Below are positions 18,958 through 28,227 of a stretch of 64,000 nucleotides of DNA, one piece after another. Made by a program: the position numbers and the translations under genes. The notes below the pieces were generated by a model, which saw only the letters and a list, made by a program, of their open reading frames with translations, had not been told where the DNA came from and searched no databases. Origin of the DNA: CAVSWT01 sp963731745. Lineage in GTDB: Bacteria; Bacteroidota; Ignavibacteria; Ignavibacteriales; Ignavibacteriaceae. How positions within the stretch are numbered: the first letter of the stretch is position 1; every line of letters begins with the position of its first letter. The stretch lies in assembly GCA_963731745.1 (NCBI GenBank), contig CAVSWT010000007.1:19576-83575 (forward strand). Reading direction: 5' to 3'.

Positions 18958-19446
18958 ATGCGAATTCAATTCATTGTTTCACTCATTCTTTTTTTTCCTT
19001 TATTATTGATTCAAACCACTATTGTCCCGTTGATAGCTATTAATGGTGTTGTCCCTGACTTGATATTAATTCTACTTGTATTTTATTCTTTACGTTACGG
19101 ACAGATTTACGGAACAGTTTTGGGCTTCGTTTATGGATTTCTTTTTGATATCATAACCGGTAGTTTATTGGGTAGTACAATGCTGGCTAAAACTCTTGCC
19201 GGTTTTGTAGCCGGATATTTTTATAACGAAAACCAGCAGGAACAGACAGTTAAATCACTTTATTTTTGTTTGATAGTTTTGCTTTGCACAGTAATTGATT
19301 TGGTTGTTTATTCATTTTTTTCAACGATAGATTTTAATTCGAATTTTTTATTTTTAATATTTGAACAAGGTATGCTGCCGGGTTTTTATACAGCAGCTTT
19401 AAGTTTGATTGTAGTAGTATTTTATCCAAGGAGTAGATTTAGTTGA
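18958..19446 (+). CDS. mreD: Rod shape-determining protein MreD
   Basis: A 162-residue integral membrane protein with about five hydrophobic helices. The motif VVPDLILILLVFYSLRYG, followed by GFVYGFLFDIITGSLLG, is characteristic of MreD. It begins one base after the mreC stop and its end overlaps the start of the PBP2 gene. Confidence 0.9.
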   Translation: MRIQFIVSLILFFPLLLIQTTIVPLIAINGVVPDLILILLVFYSLRYGQIYGTVLGFVYGFLFDIITGSLLGSTMLAKTLAGFVAGYFYNENQQEQTVKSLYFCLIVLLCTVIDLVVYSFFSTIDFNSNFLFLIFEQGMLPGFYTAALSLIVVVFYPRSRFS

Positions 19447-21266
19447 GGACTGAGAATTTTGCATCTCCGCAAAGAAAATCAATTTTATATTTCATTATAG
19501 TTGGAATTTTTTCTCTGCTTGTTTTCCGATTATTTCAGATGCAGATAATTCAGCAGCACGTGTATGATGAAAAATCTGCAAACAACAGCATCAAAGCAAT
19601 CGAGCAGACTCCGTTACGAGGAATATTTTATGACCGTAATGGAGAAGTGATGGTTAATAATATCCCGGCTTACACTCTAAGAATCACTCCAGCTTATTAT
19701 GATAAAAAACTTAATCCGATGCTGGAAGCTGTGCTTGATGCCGATTCAGGATATATTTCAAAAATCTTATTCAACAATAGAATATTTTCAAAATTTATTC
19801 CTATCAGAATTAAACGCGGCGTAGATTTTAAAGTGATTTCCTGGTATGAAGAAAATTCGGAAAATCTACCTGGTGTGGACTACGTGGTTGAAATGCAAAG
19901 AGGATACCCTGATAATGTCATTGGATCACATGTTTTCGGTTATACAAAAGAAATATCTCCTGCTATGCTGGAAAAAGATAAAGAGTATTACAGCCCGGGG
20001 GATTATGTAGGTTATACAGGAATTGAAAAAACATATGAGAATTTGCTGAGAGGTGAAAAAGGTTATAAATATGTTTTAGTTGATTCCAAAAGAAAAGAGA
20101 TTGGCAGATATAAAAATGGAACCGATGATAAACCATCTATTAAAGGTAAAGACCTGGTTTTATCTATAGATGCTGATGTTCAAAGAATTGCAGAAAAATC
20201 TTTTGGTGATTTTTCGGGTGCTGCTGTTGCAATGGATCCTGTTTCTGGTGAGGTACTTGCCTTAGTAAGTAAACCGGATTATGATCTGAATGAATTTTCG
20301 TATGTGACCTCCAGAGAGTTTTTAACAAAGCTTTATAATGATCCTCAAAAGCCTTCGTATAACAGAGCAACAATGTCAATTAAACCCCCGGGTTCCACAT
20401 TTAAGCCCATGGAAGGTATTGCTGCTTTGGACTTAGGAGTGATAAATGAAAATACCACAATTTTCTGTAACGGCGGATTTACTTTTGGAAGATTTTTTAA
20501 ATGCCATGGTGGAGCGCACGGAGCATTAACTGTGGTTCATGCAATCGAAAAATCATGTAACACTTTCTTCTATAATTTAATTTATAAAATCGGTTTGGAT
20601 AGATGGTCAGATTACGCTCATAGATTTGGATTTGCAGAAAAAACTGGTATCGATATTGGCGACGAATCGGCTGGACTAATTCCTAACAATAATTATTACG
20701 TTAAAAGGTATGGGGAAAATTGGCCTAGGAGCATAATGGCAAGTCTTGGAATAGGTCAAGGTGAAGTCAGTGTAACGCCAATACAGCTGGCAAAGTATGT
20801 TTCATTAATTGCAAACAATGGTAGATCATATGTTCCGCATATTGTTAAAGGTTACATTGATGCGAAAACAAAAAAAATGATTCCGATTAATTTTCCTGAG
20901 GTTAAGGTTGATGTTAGTCAAAATGCTATAGAAACAGTAAAGCGTGGAATGTACTTAGTTGTTCAGGGAAACGGTACTGCTACTGGAATTAGAATGAAAG
21001 ATATTGAGATTGCAGGTAAAACCGGAACAGCTCAAAATCCTCACGGCAAAGATCATGCAGTGTTCATATGTTTCGCTCCGTTTGAAAGTCCAAAAATTGC
21101 AATTGCTGTGGTTGTTGAAAATGCCGGATTTGGCGCAACGTATGCCGCTCCTATTGCTAAAAAAATGATTGAAGCATATTTGAAAAAAGATGAACTGAAA
21201 AAAGATGAAAAAGATTTAATTCCTAAGATCAACACTAAAGTGCTTGGAGCCTCTTTTGCGAATTGA
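19443..21266 (+). CDS. mrdA: Penicillin-binding protein 2 (elongasome transpeptidase)
   Basis: A 607-residue class B PBP. One N-terminal membrane anchor (about 12-32) is followed by a dimerisation/pedestal domain (about 50-220) and the transpeptidase domain (about 240-580). The active-site Ser318 lies in PPGSTFKP, the SxN motif in KSCNTF and the KTG motif in IAGKTGTAQN. It cross-links peptidoglycan during cell elongation. The start is a TTG at 19443 that overlaps the mreD stop. The gene position between mreD and rodA supports the PBP2 assignment over PBP3. Confidence 0.95.
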   Translation: MRTENFASPQRKSILYFIIVGIFSLLVFRLFQMQIIQQHVYDEKSANNSIKAIEQTPLRGIFYDRNGEVMVNNIPAYTLRITPAYYDKKLNPMLEAVLDADSGYISKILFNNRIFSKFIPIRIKRGVDFKVISWYEENSENLPGVDYVVEMQRGYPDNVIGSHVFGYTKEISPAMLEKDKEYYSPGDYVGYTGIEKTYENLLRGEKGYKYVLVDSKRKEIGRYKNGTDDKPSIKGKDLVLSIDADVQRIAEKSFGDFSGAAVAMDPVSGEVLALVSKPDYDLNEFSYVTSREFLTKLYNDPQKPSYNRATMSIKPPGSTFKPMEGIAALDLGVINENTTIFCNGGFTFGRFFKCHGGAHGALTVVHAIEKSCNTFFYNLIYKIGLDRWSDYAHRFGFAEKTGIDIGDESAGLIPNNNYYVKRYGENWPRSIMASLGIGQGEVSVTPIQLAKYVSLIANNGRSYVPHIVKGYIDAKTKKMIPINFPEVKVDVSQNAIETVKRGMYLVVQGNGTATGIRMKDIEIAGKTGTAQNPHGKDHAVFICFAPFESPKIAIAVVVENAGFGATYAAPIAKKMIEAYLKKDELKKDEKDLIPKINTKVLGASFAN

Positions 21267-22485
21267 TTATAAGATTCAGGATAAATTTGACTTTATTTTA
21301 TTCTTCAGTGTTATTTTTTTAGTAGCGTTTGGCCTTGTAGCTATTTATAGTTCAACTTTAAATAATCCTTCCGCAAGTGGTAATTTTCAGAAACAAGTTG
21401 TTTGGGGTGTCGCGGCACTAATAATTTTTTTAGTCACTTATTCCATACCAACAAATACTTTTAAAATTGTTGCCATTCCAAGTTACCTTATATCAATATC
21501 TTTTCTAGTAATTGTAATAGTTTTGGGGAGAAAAATATCGGGTGCTAAAAGTTGGTTGGATTTTGGTCCATTGGGTTTTCAACCTTCAGAGTTTGCTAAA
21601 ATAGGAACCATTCTGGCACTAGCATCATTCTTAAGCAGAAAAAATACCGATATTGATTCAATCAAAGATATTTTATTAGCTCTAGTTATTGGATGCATTC
21701 CAGTAGGATTAATTTTGTTAGAACCCGACATGGGTACAGCTATTGTATTCATGGGACTGATGTTAACAATGATTTTTTGGAAAGGCATCAGTCTATTTGG
21801 TTTGTTTATCGTATTGTCTCCTGGCTTTATCGCAATATCGTCCTTGTTTGGATTAGTTTATTTTATAATCGGATTGTTGTTAGTTATAGTTGGGCTAATA
21901 ATTTTTAAGAAAGATATTTTTTTCAATGGCTCCATACTTGCATTAAATCTTGGTGCTGGTTTTTTTGCAGATTATGTTTATCGTGCATTAAGCCCTCATC
22001 AGCAAAAAAGAATTCAATCATTTATAAATCCAATGGCTGACCCACTTGGTTCTGGTTACAATGCAATTCAGGCTAAAGTCGCAATCGGTTCCGGAGGTTT
22101 TTGGGGGAAAGGTTTTTTAGCCGGAAACCAAACTCAGCTTCAATATATTCCTGAGCAATGGACAGATTTTATTTACTGCGTAATAGGGGAAGAATTCGGA
22201 TTTGTTGGTTCAATTATAACTTTGATATTATTTTTGACATTATTTATTAGAATTTTAAGAATTGCTACTTCTACCAAGGATGAATTTCTCAGTTTAATTG
22301 CAATCGGCGTACTTTCAGTTTATGTAATACATCTTTTAGTAAATGTAGGGATGACTGTTGGAGTTATGCCTGTAATCGGAATCCCATTGCCTTTTGTCAG
22401 TTATGGCGGAAGTTCACTTTTGGTTAATATGTTTATGCTCGGTGTTGTTGCTAATATATATAAAGCGAAAAAGAATTATAATTAA
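21244..22485 (+). CDS. rodA: Rod shape-determining peptidoglycan polymerase RodA
   Basis: A 413-residue SEDS-family protein with about ten membrane helices. Family motifs are GAKSWLDFGPLGFQPSEFAKI, LLEPDMGTAIVF (with the catalytic-region Asp) and, near the end, GIPLPFVSYGGSSLLVNM. With PBP2 it forms the elongation glycosyltransferase/transpeptidase pair. The frame starts with a TTG at 21244 and overlaps the mrdA 3' end by 23 bases. Confidence 0.94.
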   Translation: MEPLLRIDYKIQDKFDFILFFSVIFLVAFGLVAIYSSTLNNPSASGNFQKQVVWGVAALIIFLVTYSIPTNTFKIVAIPSYLISISFLVIVIVLGRKISGAKSWLDFGPLGFQPSEFAKIGTILALASFLSRKNTDIDSIKDILLALVIGCIPVGLILLEPDMGTAIVFMGLMLTMIFWKGISLFGLFIVLSPGFIAISSLFGLVYFIIGLLLVIVGLIIFKKDIFFNGSILALNLGAGFFADYVYRALSPHQQKRIQSFINPMADPLGSGYNAIQAKVAIGSGGFWGKGFLAGNQTQLQYIPEQWTDFIYCVIGEEFGFVGSIITLILFLTLFIRILRIATSTKDEFLSLIAIGVLSVYVIHLLVNVGMTVGVMPVIGIPLPFVSYGGSSLLVNMFMLGVVANIYKAKKNYN

Positions 22486-22532
22486 ATATTTAAGTACCAA
22501 TACAAATTAATTTCACTCAACAATTACGAATT

Positions 22533-23342
22533 ATGACTGCATTAGAAAAACTTCAGCTAAAAAATAATCAAAAAAAATTTATTTGCGTTGGACTTGATAC
22601 TGATATTGAAAAAATACCAGGGCATTTAAAATCCCATATAAATCCAATTCTTGACTTCAACACTGAAATAATAAATGCAACAAAAGAATTTGCCGCAGCT
22701 TATAAATTCAATTTTGCATTTTATGAAAAAGACGGAACGCATGGTTTTCAAACTTTGCTTGATTCGATAAAACTTATACCGGAAGATATATTAATTATTG
22801 GTGATGCCAAACGCGGCGACATTGGTAATACATCTAAGATGTATGCAAAGGCAATATATGAACACTTTAAATGCGATGCCATAACAATCAATCCTTACAT
22901 GGGCGAAGATTCAGTAATCCCTTTTTTAGATTTTCCTAATAAGTTGAATTTTATTTTAGCATTAACATCAAATCCGGGATCGAATGATTTTGAAAAACTA
23001 AGTCTATCTGATGGTTCATTTCTCTATCAAAAGGTTATCGAAAAAGTTAACGGCTGGAATTCAAAAAAAAATTGCGGGATTGTTTTTGGTGCTACACAAG
23101 ATAATGATTTGAAATTGAATCTTGATATAATAGGTTCTCTTCCAATTTTACTTCCTGGAATTGGAGCTCAAGGCGGCAGCTTAGAACATGTAATAAAAAT
23201 TTTGAAGAATAGAAACCCACTTAATTTTTTAATAAATATTAGTCGCGGTATTATTTATAAAAGTAACGGAATTAATTTTGCATCGGCTGCAACTGGTGAA
23301 ATATTAAACTATAATGAAAAAATTGTAGAATTATTTAAGTAA
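22533..23342 (+). CDS. pyrF: Orotidine 5'-phosphate decarboxylase, type 2
   Basis: A 269-residue enzyme that decarboxylates OMP to UMP. The catalytic Lys/Asp array is seen in IIGDAKRGDIGNTSKMYA, preceded by the substrate loop FICVGLDTDIEKIP. The long form and the AKRGDIGNTS spacing fit the type 2 subfamily found in Bacteroidota and Actinobacteria. It follows the shape operon after 47 bases and may be read with it. Confidence 0.93.
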   Translation: MTALEKLQLKNNQKKFICVGLDTDIEKIPGHLKSHINPILDFNTEIINATKEFAAAYKFNFAFYEKDGTHGFQTLLDSIKLIPEDILIIGDAKRGDIGNTSKMYAKAIYEHFKCDAITINPYMGEDSVIPFLDFPNKLNFILALTSNPGSNDFEKLSLSDGSFLYQKVIEKVNGWNSKKNCGIVFGATQDNDLKLNLDIIGSLPILLPGIGAQGGSLEHVIKILKNRNPLNFLINISRGIIYKSNGINFASAATGEILNYNEKIVELFK

Positions 23343-23426
23343 TTATCAAGTAGAAGAATCAATAATCTATATTATAGTTTTACTCTTTCAACAATTCTTC
23401 GTAATTTTTGACGGGCTTAATTAAGT

Positions 23427-23440
23427 CCTCTTAAAAGAGG
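23427..23440 (+). promoter_or_regulatory. Hairpin covering the ribosome binding site of the next gene
   Basis: CCTCTT and AAGAGG (23427-23440) form a tight stem-loop. The right arm AAGAGG is the only Shine-Dalgarno-like sequence for the TTG start at 23447, so the hairpin would hide it. It could tune translation or be chance. Confidence 0.35.
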
Positions 23441-23446
23441 TGGAAA

Positions 23447-23848
23447 TTGCGTGATGCTACAATCATAGAATCAAAAAAAAATCTTTTCAAAGGAGCTGAC
23501 AAGAATACTCGAAAAGGGCTCTTTCCTGAAATTTATGATATTTCAGATTTAATTACAGACCACAGCCTTCCATTAATTAAATTTTTAGATATTGAAGATT
23601 CTCTCCATACACAACAAAAATTATTACAAATTAAACTTCAGCTGCCAATTTTAGAATCTGACATTGATATATTTCTTTTCGTAAATAAAACGAAGCGTGA
23701 TATGTACTACCAGATTTCCACGGATACTTGCTCTTTCAATAATATTTGCCTTGATGAAGGAAGAAATTTGATAGGAGTATTTTATAAAATTGGGGTTAGA
23801 AAATCTACTTCAATATTTCTTAATGTTTACTACGAACTAAAGGTGTGA
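23447..23848 (+). CDS. Hypothetical protein preceding DUF2851 gene
   Basis: A 133-residue soluble protein without signal peptide or membrane helix. No family was recognised. It starts with TTG at 23447, the only start that keeps the AGAGG site in place. Residues about 45-130 alternate hydrophobic and polar positions, suggesting a small beta-rich domain (IKLQLPILESDIDIFLFVN, RNLIGVFYKIGVRKST). It ends one base before the DUF2851 gene, so the pair is very probably one transcription unit and may work together. Confidence 0.6.
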   Translation: MRDATIIESKKNLFKGADKNTRKGLFPEIYDISDLITDHSLPLIKFLDIEDSLHTQQKLLQIKLQLPILESDIDIFLFVNKTKRDMYYQISTDTCSFNNICLDEGRNLIGVFYKIGVRKSTSIFLNVYYELKV

Positions 23849-23849
23849 T

Positions 23850-25325
23850 ATGAACAAGAAATCTAAGATCCATGAAAAATTTTTATATGAAATATGGAAG
23901 AAACAGAAATTTTCAAAAAATCTTTTAACCTCCGAAGATGAAAAAATAATAGTATTAGATTGTGGAATTCAAAATGAAGAACTCGGTGGACCAGATTTTA
24001 AAAATGCTAGAATAAAAATTGGAAATATAACTTATGTGGGTGATGTGGAGATTGATACACAATATGCTGATTGGAAAACTCATGGACATAACATCGACAA
24101 AAAGTATAATAAAGTAATTTTGCACACGGTGTACAATACAGATATTCACTCGCATGTATATACTCAAGAGGGACGTAAAGTACATTCAGTTTCATTTCAA
24201 AACTTGTTAGAAAACAGCATTCAAACTGAAATTGAAAAAGCAATTCTAACCGAAAGAGATGGTAGAATTAATAAAATGCCGTGTGATCAAGTTTCAGAGC
24301 TTTTAAGCGAAGATGAGAGAATTAAAATAATATTTGATTTTGGGATCGAACGATTTAAAAATAAAAGTCAAAAAATGTTTGAAAGACTCAAAGAGCTTAG
24401 CTATATAAAGGAAAGAAAACTTAAAGAACCTATAATTACATATGAACTGAATGAAGATTTTCATAATAGAAAATTTGAGATTGATGACTTTAAAGATCAA
24501 GTTATCTGGAATCAGCTTATGTATGAGCAAATTTTTGAAGCGCTTGGTTATTCTAAAAATAAAGAAATCATGTTGAAATTAGCCCGATCAGCAGATGTAA
24601 AATTTTTAAAACTTTTGGATGCAGGTGATTTTTTAAGAAATGCGGAGTCCGCTTTATTTAATATCGCCGGCTTGATGCCTGATGTTTATAATTTGCCTGA
24701 TAGTGAAACCTCTGTTTACACGCGAGAATTATATGATTTGTGGAGCGGAATAAAACAAATTTATGATGGCAAAATTTATAATGCTGCTCAATGGCACTTC
24801 TTTAAATTAAGGCCTCAAAACTTTCCTACCATTAGAATCGCCGGCGGAGTAAGATTACTTGATCAAATTTTTCATCACAATTTTATTTATAATATTATTA
24901 AGCTATTTAAAAATGTTACGCCTTATGGTAAGATTATAAATGAATTACGATCACTCGTCGTTGTTAAAGGCGAAGGATTTTGGAGTGAACATTTTATTTT
25001 TGATAAACCTTCGAAATCAAGAATAAATTATTTTATTGGTGTATCAAGAGCAGATGAAATTATTGTTAATGTAATTCTTCCTATAATTTCAGTTTACTTT
25101 GATATTTTCGGTATGAAAGATTTAGCTAAAAAGGTTACTAAAACTTATATTAATTATTATCAGCAGAGTGAAAATGGTTTAGTAAAAGAAGTTTGTGATG
25201 CATTAAAATTAAATGATGCTTGGAAAAGAACGGTCATGTATCAAGGAATGATAGAGATTTTCAGAAATTATTGTATAAAGAAAAAATGCCTTGAATGTGA
25301 AATAGGGAAGAAGGTTTTTGCGTAA
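23850..25325 (+). CDS. DUF2851 family protein
   Basis: A 491-residue protein matching the DUF2851 family of Bacteroidota and relatives, whose biochemical role is unknown. Typical stretches are IWKKQKFSKNLLTSEDEKI at the N-terminus, GGPDFKNARIKIGNITYVGD, EIDTQYADWKTHGHN and YNKVILHTVY, and near the C-terminus a Cys motif, CIKKKCLECEIGKK. The early acidic and His residues (GPDF, DWKTHGH) recall a nuclease-like core, but this is an inference. It directly follows the small hypothetical gene. Confidence 0.82.
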   Translation: MNKKSKIHEKFLYEIWKKQKFSKNLLTSEDEKIIVLDCGIQNEELGGPDFKNARIKIGNITYVGDVEIDTQYADWKTHGHNIDKKYNKVILHTVYNTDIHSHVYTQEGRKVHSVSFQNLLENSIQTEIEKAILTERDGRINKMPCDQVSELLSEDERIKIIFDFGIERFKNKSQKMFERLKELSYIKERKLKEPIITYELNEDFHNRKFEIDDFKDQVIWNQLMYEQIFEALGYSKNKEIMLKLARSADVKFLKLLDAGDFLRNAESALFNIAGLMPDVYNLPDSETSVYTRELYDLWSGIKQIYDGKIYNAAQWHFFKLRPQNFPTIRIAGGVRLLDQIFHHNFIYNIIKLFKNVTPYGKIINELRSLVVVKGEGFWSEHFIFDKPSKSRINYFIGVSRADEIIVNVILPIISVYFDIFGMKDLAKKVTKTYINYYQQSENGLVKEVCDALKLNDAWKRTVMYQGMIEIFRNYCIKKKCLECEIGKKVFA

Positions 25326-25328
25326 TCT

Positions 25329-25925
25329 TTAGTTATTACTGGTTAACTTTTTAATATCATCTCTCAATTTTGCAGCTCTTTCATATTCTTCGGCTTCAAT
25401 TGCTTCCCTTAACTTATTTTGTAACGCAGCTAATTTAGCTTCTTTTGTTTTAGGAGTTTTCTCCTCTTTTAATTCTTCTTCTTTATCCTTGGTATAAATT
25501 TCATCTTCTCCCTCTTCTGATGGAATAAATGCGGCAGAATCCATTACAGTTTCTGCTACAAATATTGGTGCCTGTGCACGAACTGCTAATGCGATAGCAT
25601 CACTCGGTCTGCCGTCGATTTCATTTGTAAGGCCTGAAATCTCTAATAATATTTTAGCGTAAAATGTATTTTCTCTAAGTTCATCTATAATGACTTCTAC
25701 TATAGATGCTCCCAAATTATCGATTACCTGTTTAAACAGATCATGCGTAAGAGGCCGCGGTGGTTTAATTCCTTCTAATTCTAGTGCAATCGCCTGCGCT
25801 TCAAAAGCGCCTATTATTATTGGTAGTCTTCTGTTTCCATTTACTTCTTTCAATAATATTGCATAGGCTCCTCCGGTTGAAGGGCTTGAAGATAAACCGA
25901 GAATATCACATTGAATTTTGTGCAA
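25329..25925 (-). CDS. DUF151 bifunctional nuclease-like protein with UVR domain
   Basis: A 198-residue protein. Residues 1-135 form a DUF151 (bifunctional nuclease) domain with LPIIIGAFEAQAIALELEGI, RPLTHDLF and GRPSDAIALAVRAQAPIFV. A charged linker (140-162) leads to a C-terminal UVR motif (about 164-195, KLREAIEAEEYERAAKLRDD), as in UvrB/UvrC-interacting proteins. The domain order is common in Bacteroidota. The frame starts with TTG at 25925. It is convergent with DUF2851, with three bases between them, and lies 17 bases after etfA on the same strand. Confidence 0.85.
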   Translation of the reverse strand: MHKIQCDILGLSSSPSTGGAYAILLKEVNGNRRLPIIIGAFEAQAIALELEGIKPPRPLTHDLFKQVIDNLGASIVEVIIDELRENTFYAKILLEISGLTNEIDGRPSDAIALAVRAQAPIFVAETVMDSAAFIPSEEGEDEIYTKDKEEELKEEKTPKTKEAKLAALQNKLREAIEAEEYERAAKLRDDIKKLTSNN

Positions 25926-25942
25926 ATGGAACTCCTAACTCT

Positions 25943-26914
25943 TTATGATTTAAGATTTTTAATCTCTTCAGTTAATTTAGGTAATATTTCAAAAACATCC
26001 CCAGCTATTCCGTAATCTGCAACAGTGAATATAGGAGCGTCTTTATCTTTGTTAATAGCAACAATATACTTTGAAGATGACATGCCTGCTAAATGCTGTA
26101 TTGCACCACTAATGCCACATGCGACATAAAGTGAGGGGGAAACTGTTTTCCCGGTTTGCCCTACTTGCTCCCGATGAGATCTCCAGCCAGCATCAACGAC
26201 GGCTCTTGATGCTCCCACTGCAGCACCTAAAGCTTCTGCTAAGTCCTCGACTAATTTGAAATTTTCGGGACTCTTTAAGCCGCGGCCGCCTGATACAATT
26301 ATATCTGCTTCAGCTACGTCAAGTTTACCGCCGGAAGCTTTAAACTCAATTACTTTTGTTTTTAAATCAGGGCTATCAATATCTTTTACCTGAATTTCAG
26401 GCGTTCCGGAGTGATTATTATTTTCAATTTTAAATACATTTGGGCGTAATGTAAAAATTTTAATTTCTGATTTTAACTTGGCATCTAACAATGCTTTGCC
26501 GGCATATACTGGCCGAGTTGCTACAATTTCACCATCATGCACTTCTAAATTGATGCAATCCATTAATATTCCAGCATTTACTTTAACTGCAATTCGTGGT
26601 GCAAGGTCTTTGCCGAGTGAAGTATTTGGTATTAAAATGTATTTAGCTTCGGATTCAATTAAATATTTAGATATAGTATCAGCATAACCCGAGGGTGTGT
26701 ATTTTGCAAAATTTTCATTTTTTAAATGAATTATTTTTTCTATCCCGTATTTAGCAGCTTCTTGCAAATTTTCAATTTCGTATCCAACTGCAATTATTTC
26801 AGGCTCTAAATTTAATTCAGAAGCTAATTTTGAAACTGTTGCAATCGCTTCAAACGAGGCTTTTTTTAATTTATTATCTCGCTGTTCTACCACAGCTATT
26901 ATTTTGTTAGACAT
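25943..26914 (-). CDS. etfA: Electron transfer flavoprotein alpha subunit
   Basis: A 323-residue ETF alpha subunit. The N-terminal Rossmann-like half is followed by the FAD-binding half, with VSGGRGLKSPENF, GAAVGASRAVVDAGW, QVGQTGKTVSPSLYVACGIS and GAIQHLAGM. ETF passes electrons from acyl-CoA and other dehydrogenases to the quinone pool. Length is normal. It is the second gene of an etfB-etfA operon on the minus strand (20 bases apart). Confidence 0.95.
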   Translation of the reverse strand: MSNKIIAVVEQRDNKLKKASFEAIATVSKLASELNLEPEIIAVGYEIENLQEAAKYGIEKIIHLKNENFAKYTPSGYADTISKYLIESEAKYILIPNTSLGKDLAPRIAVKVNAGILMDCINLEVHDGEIVATRPVYAGKALLDAKLKSEIKIFTLRPNVFKIENNNHSGTPEIQVKDIDSPDLKTKVIEFKASGGKLDVAEADIIVSGGRGLKSPENFKLVEDLAEALGAAVGASRAVVDAGWRSHREQVGQTGKTVSPSLYVACGISGAIQHLAGMSSSKYIVAINKDKDAPIFTVADYGIAGDVFEILPKLTEEIKNLKS

Positions 26915-26934
26915 TACTCGAAATCCTTATTTCA

Positions 26935-27681
26935 TTATATAACTTTTGCTTCTTCATGAAGAAGTTTAACTAATTCAGGAACCGCCAATGCATCTGTTCC
27001 CAATATTCTACCTGGTTGTTTTGCCGGCGGCTTGTGCAGCTTTAATATTTCAACTGTGTTTTCAAAAGATGCGGCTGGCTTCTCTTCAATTACTTTCTTT
27101 TTTGCTGCCATTATACCTTTTAAAGATGCATATCTAGGGTCATTTAATCCTTTTTGAGCAGCTATAATTACTGGCAATTGCGATTCAATGACTTCACGGC
27201 CACCTTCGATTTCTCTTTCGGCTATCACTTTATTTTCTTCAATTTTTAAATCAACAATTACAGAAACACAAGAATAATTTAAAATTTCTGCTGTTAATTG
27301 AGGAACAATCGAGTTATCATAATCTACAGATTGCTTACCCATAAAAACAATTTCAAAATTTTCATTTTTTATTTCGGCGGCAAGCGCTTTTGCAATTCCC
27401 ATCGAATCGCGTTCATTATCATCTTTTAATAAAACTCCTTTATCAGCACCCATTGCCAAGGCTTTTTTAATTGTATCTTTATTCGCATCTCCTCCAACAC
27501 TTATAATAGTTACTTCACCATCAAATTTCTCTTTGGTTTTAAGGGCTTCTTCTACTGCAAATTCATCATAAGGATTTATTATATAAGTAACTCCAGAAGG
27601 ATCAATTGATTTTTCATCCGAACCTATCTTTATTTTAGTAGCAGTGTCTGGAACATGACTAACACATACTGCTATTTTCAT
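26935..27681 (-). CDS. etfB: Electron transfer flavoprotein beta subunit
   Basis: About 248 residues. The ATG at 27681 (MKIAVCVSHVPDT) is preferred over the upstream in-frame start because a strong GGAGG lies six bases before it. AMP-binding ETF motifs are visible: DPSGVTYIINPYDEFAVEEAL, ALAMGADKGVLL, GKQSVDYDNSIVPQLTAE and the signature-like region EREIEGGREVIESQLPVII. It pairs with etfA to form the heterodimer. Confidence 0.95.
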   Translation of the reverse strand: MKIAVCVSHVPDTATKIKIGSDEKSIDPSGVTYIINPYDEFAVEEALKTKEKFDGEVTIISVGGDANKDTIKKALAMGADKGVLLKDDNERDSMGIAKALAAEIKNENFEIVFMGKQSVDYDNSIVPQLTAEILNYSCVSVIVDLKIEENKVIAEREIEGGREVIESQLPVIIAAQKGLNDPRYASLKGIMAAKKKVIEEKPAASFENTVEILKLHKPPAKQPGRILGTDALAVPELVKLLHEEAKVI

Positions 27682-27714
27682 TATACCTCCGTTAAACTTC
27701 ATTAATTTTGACAA

Positions 27715-27746
27715 AAAATATAACCATACACTTGTCTAAAATCAAA
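27715..27746 (-). promoter_or_regulatory. Bacteroidota-type promoter for etfBA
   Basis: Read on the minus strand: TTTG (27746-27743), 20 bases, TATATTTT (27722-27715). This fits TTTG-N19/21-TAnnTTTG with one mismatch in the last base. The etfB ATG is about 34 bases downstream. Confidence 0.45.
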
Positions 27747-27768
27747 CAGCACAATTCAGAGATTTGTG

Positions 27769-27786
27769 ATTTGGATTTATCCAAAT
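27769..27786. promoter_or_regulatory. Perfect 18-base palindrome, operator candidate
   Basis: ATTTGGAT and ATCCAAAT (8-base arms, TT centre) lie in the divergent region between etfB and clpS, about 23 bases upstream of the etfBA -33 box. The position and perfect symmetry suit a dimeric regulator site. Confidence 0.4.
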
Positions 27787-27829
27787 AATAATAGTTTTAT
27801 TTACAAGAATAAATTTTTAAATTAAAGTC

Positions 27830-28129
27830 ATGAATAATGAACAACAAATAATTCAAGAAAAGCCCACAATTGAAATTGAAACTGAAGACACTTCTGATAT
27901 TGGTTTAGCAAGTAAAGTTGTGCTTTACAATGATGATTGGCATTCATTTGAAGAAGTAATTATTCAATTAATAAAAGCAGTTGGCTGCACGTTTGAACAA
28001 GCACGCGGTTTCGCTTTTGAAGTGCATGTAAAGGGAAAAAGCATTGTTTTTAATGGACAATTAAATCAGTGCTTAAAAGTGTCTTCCATATTAGAAGAGA
28101 TAGCATTAAACACTCAAGTTATTACCTGA
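27830..28129 (+). CDS. clpS: ATP-dependent Clp protease adaptor ClpS
   Basis: A 99-residue protein. After a flexible acidic N-terminus (1-28) comes the ClpS fold: KVVLYNDDWHSFEEVIIQLI, then ARGFAFEVHVKGKSIV. The NDD motif and the following EVH helix form the N-degron pocket in known ClpS proteins. The adaptor delivers N-end-rule substrates to ClpA/ClpC. No clp ATPase is in the window. It is divergent from etfB. Confidence 0.85.
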   Translation: MNNEQQIIQEKPTIEIETEDTSDIGLASKVVLYNDDWHSFEEVIIQLIKAVGCTFEQARGFAFEVHVKGKSIVFNGQLNQCLKVSSILEEIALNTQVIT

Positions 28130-28166
28130 TTATTGATATTTCCCACCATTTTTACCCATGGAATTT

Positions 28167-28198
28167 ATTGTTTATACAAATGCATATATCTATATTTA
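28167..28198 (+). promoter_or_regulatory. typA: Promoter candidate for typA
   Basis: ATTG (28167-28170), 20 bases, TATATTTA (28191-28198): one mismatch to TAnnTTTG and the same 20-base spacing as the pyrG promoter. The GTG start of typA lies 30 bases downstream. Confidence 0.4.
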
Positions 28199-28227
28199 AA
28201 ATCTTCAAATAAAAAATTAGGAACATT

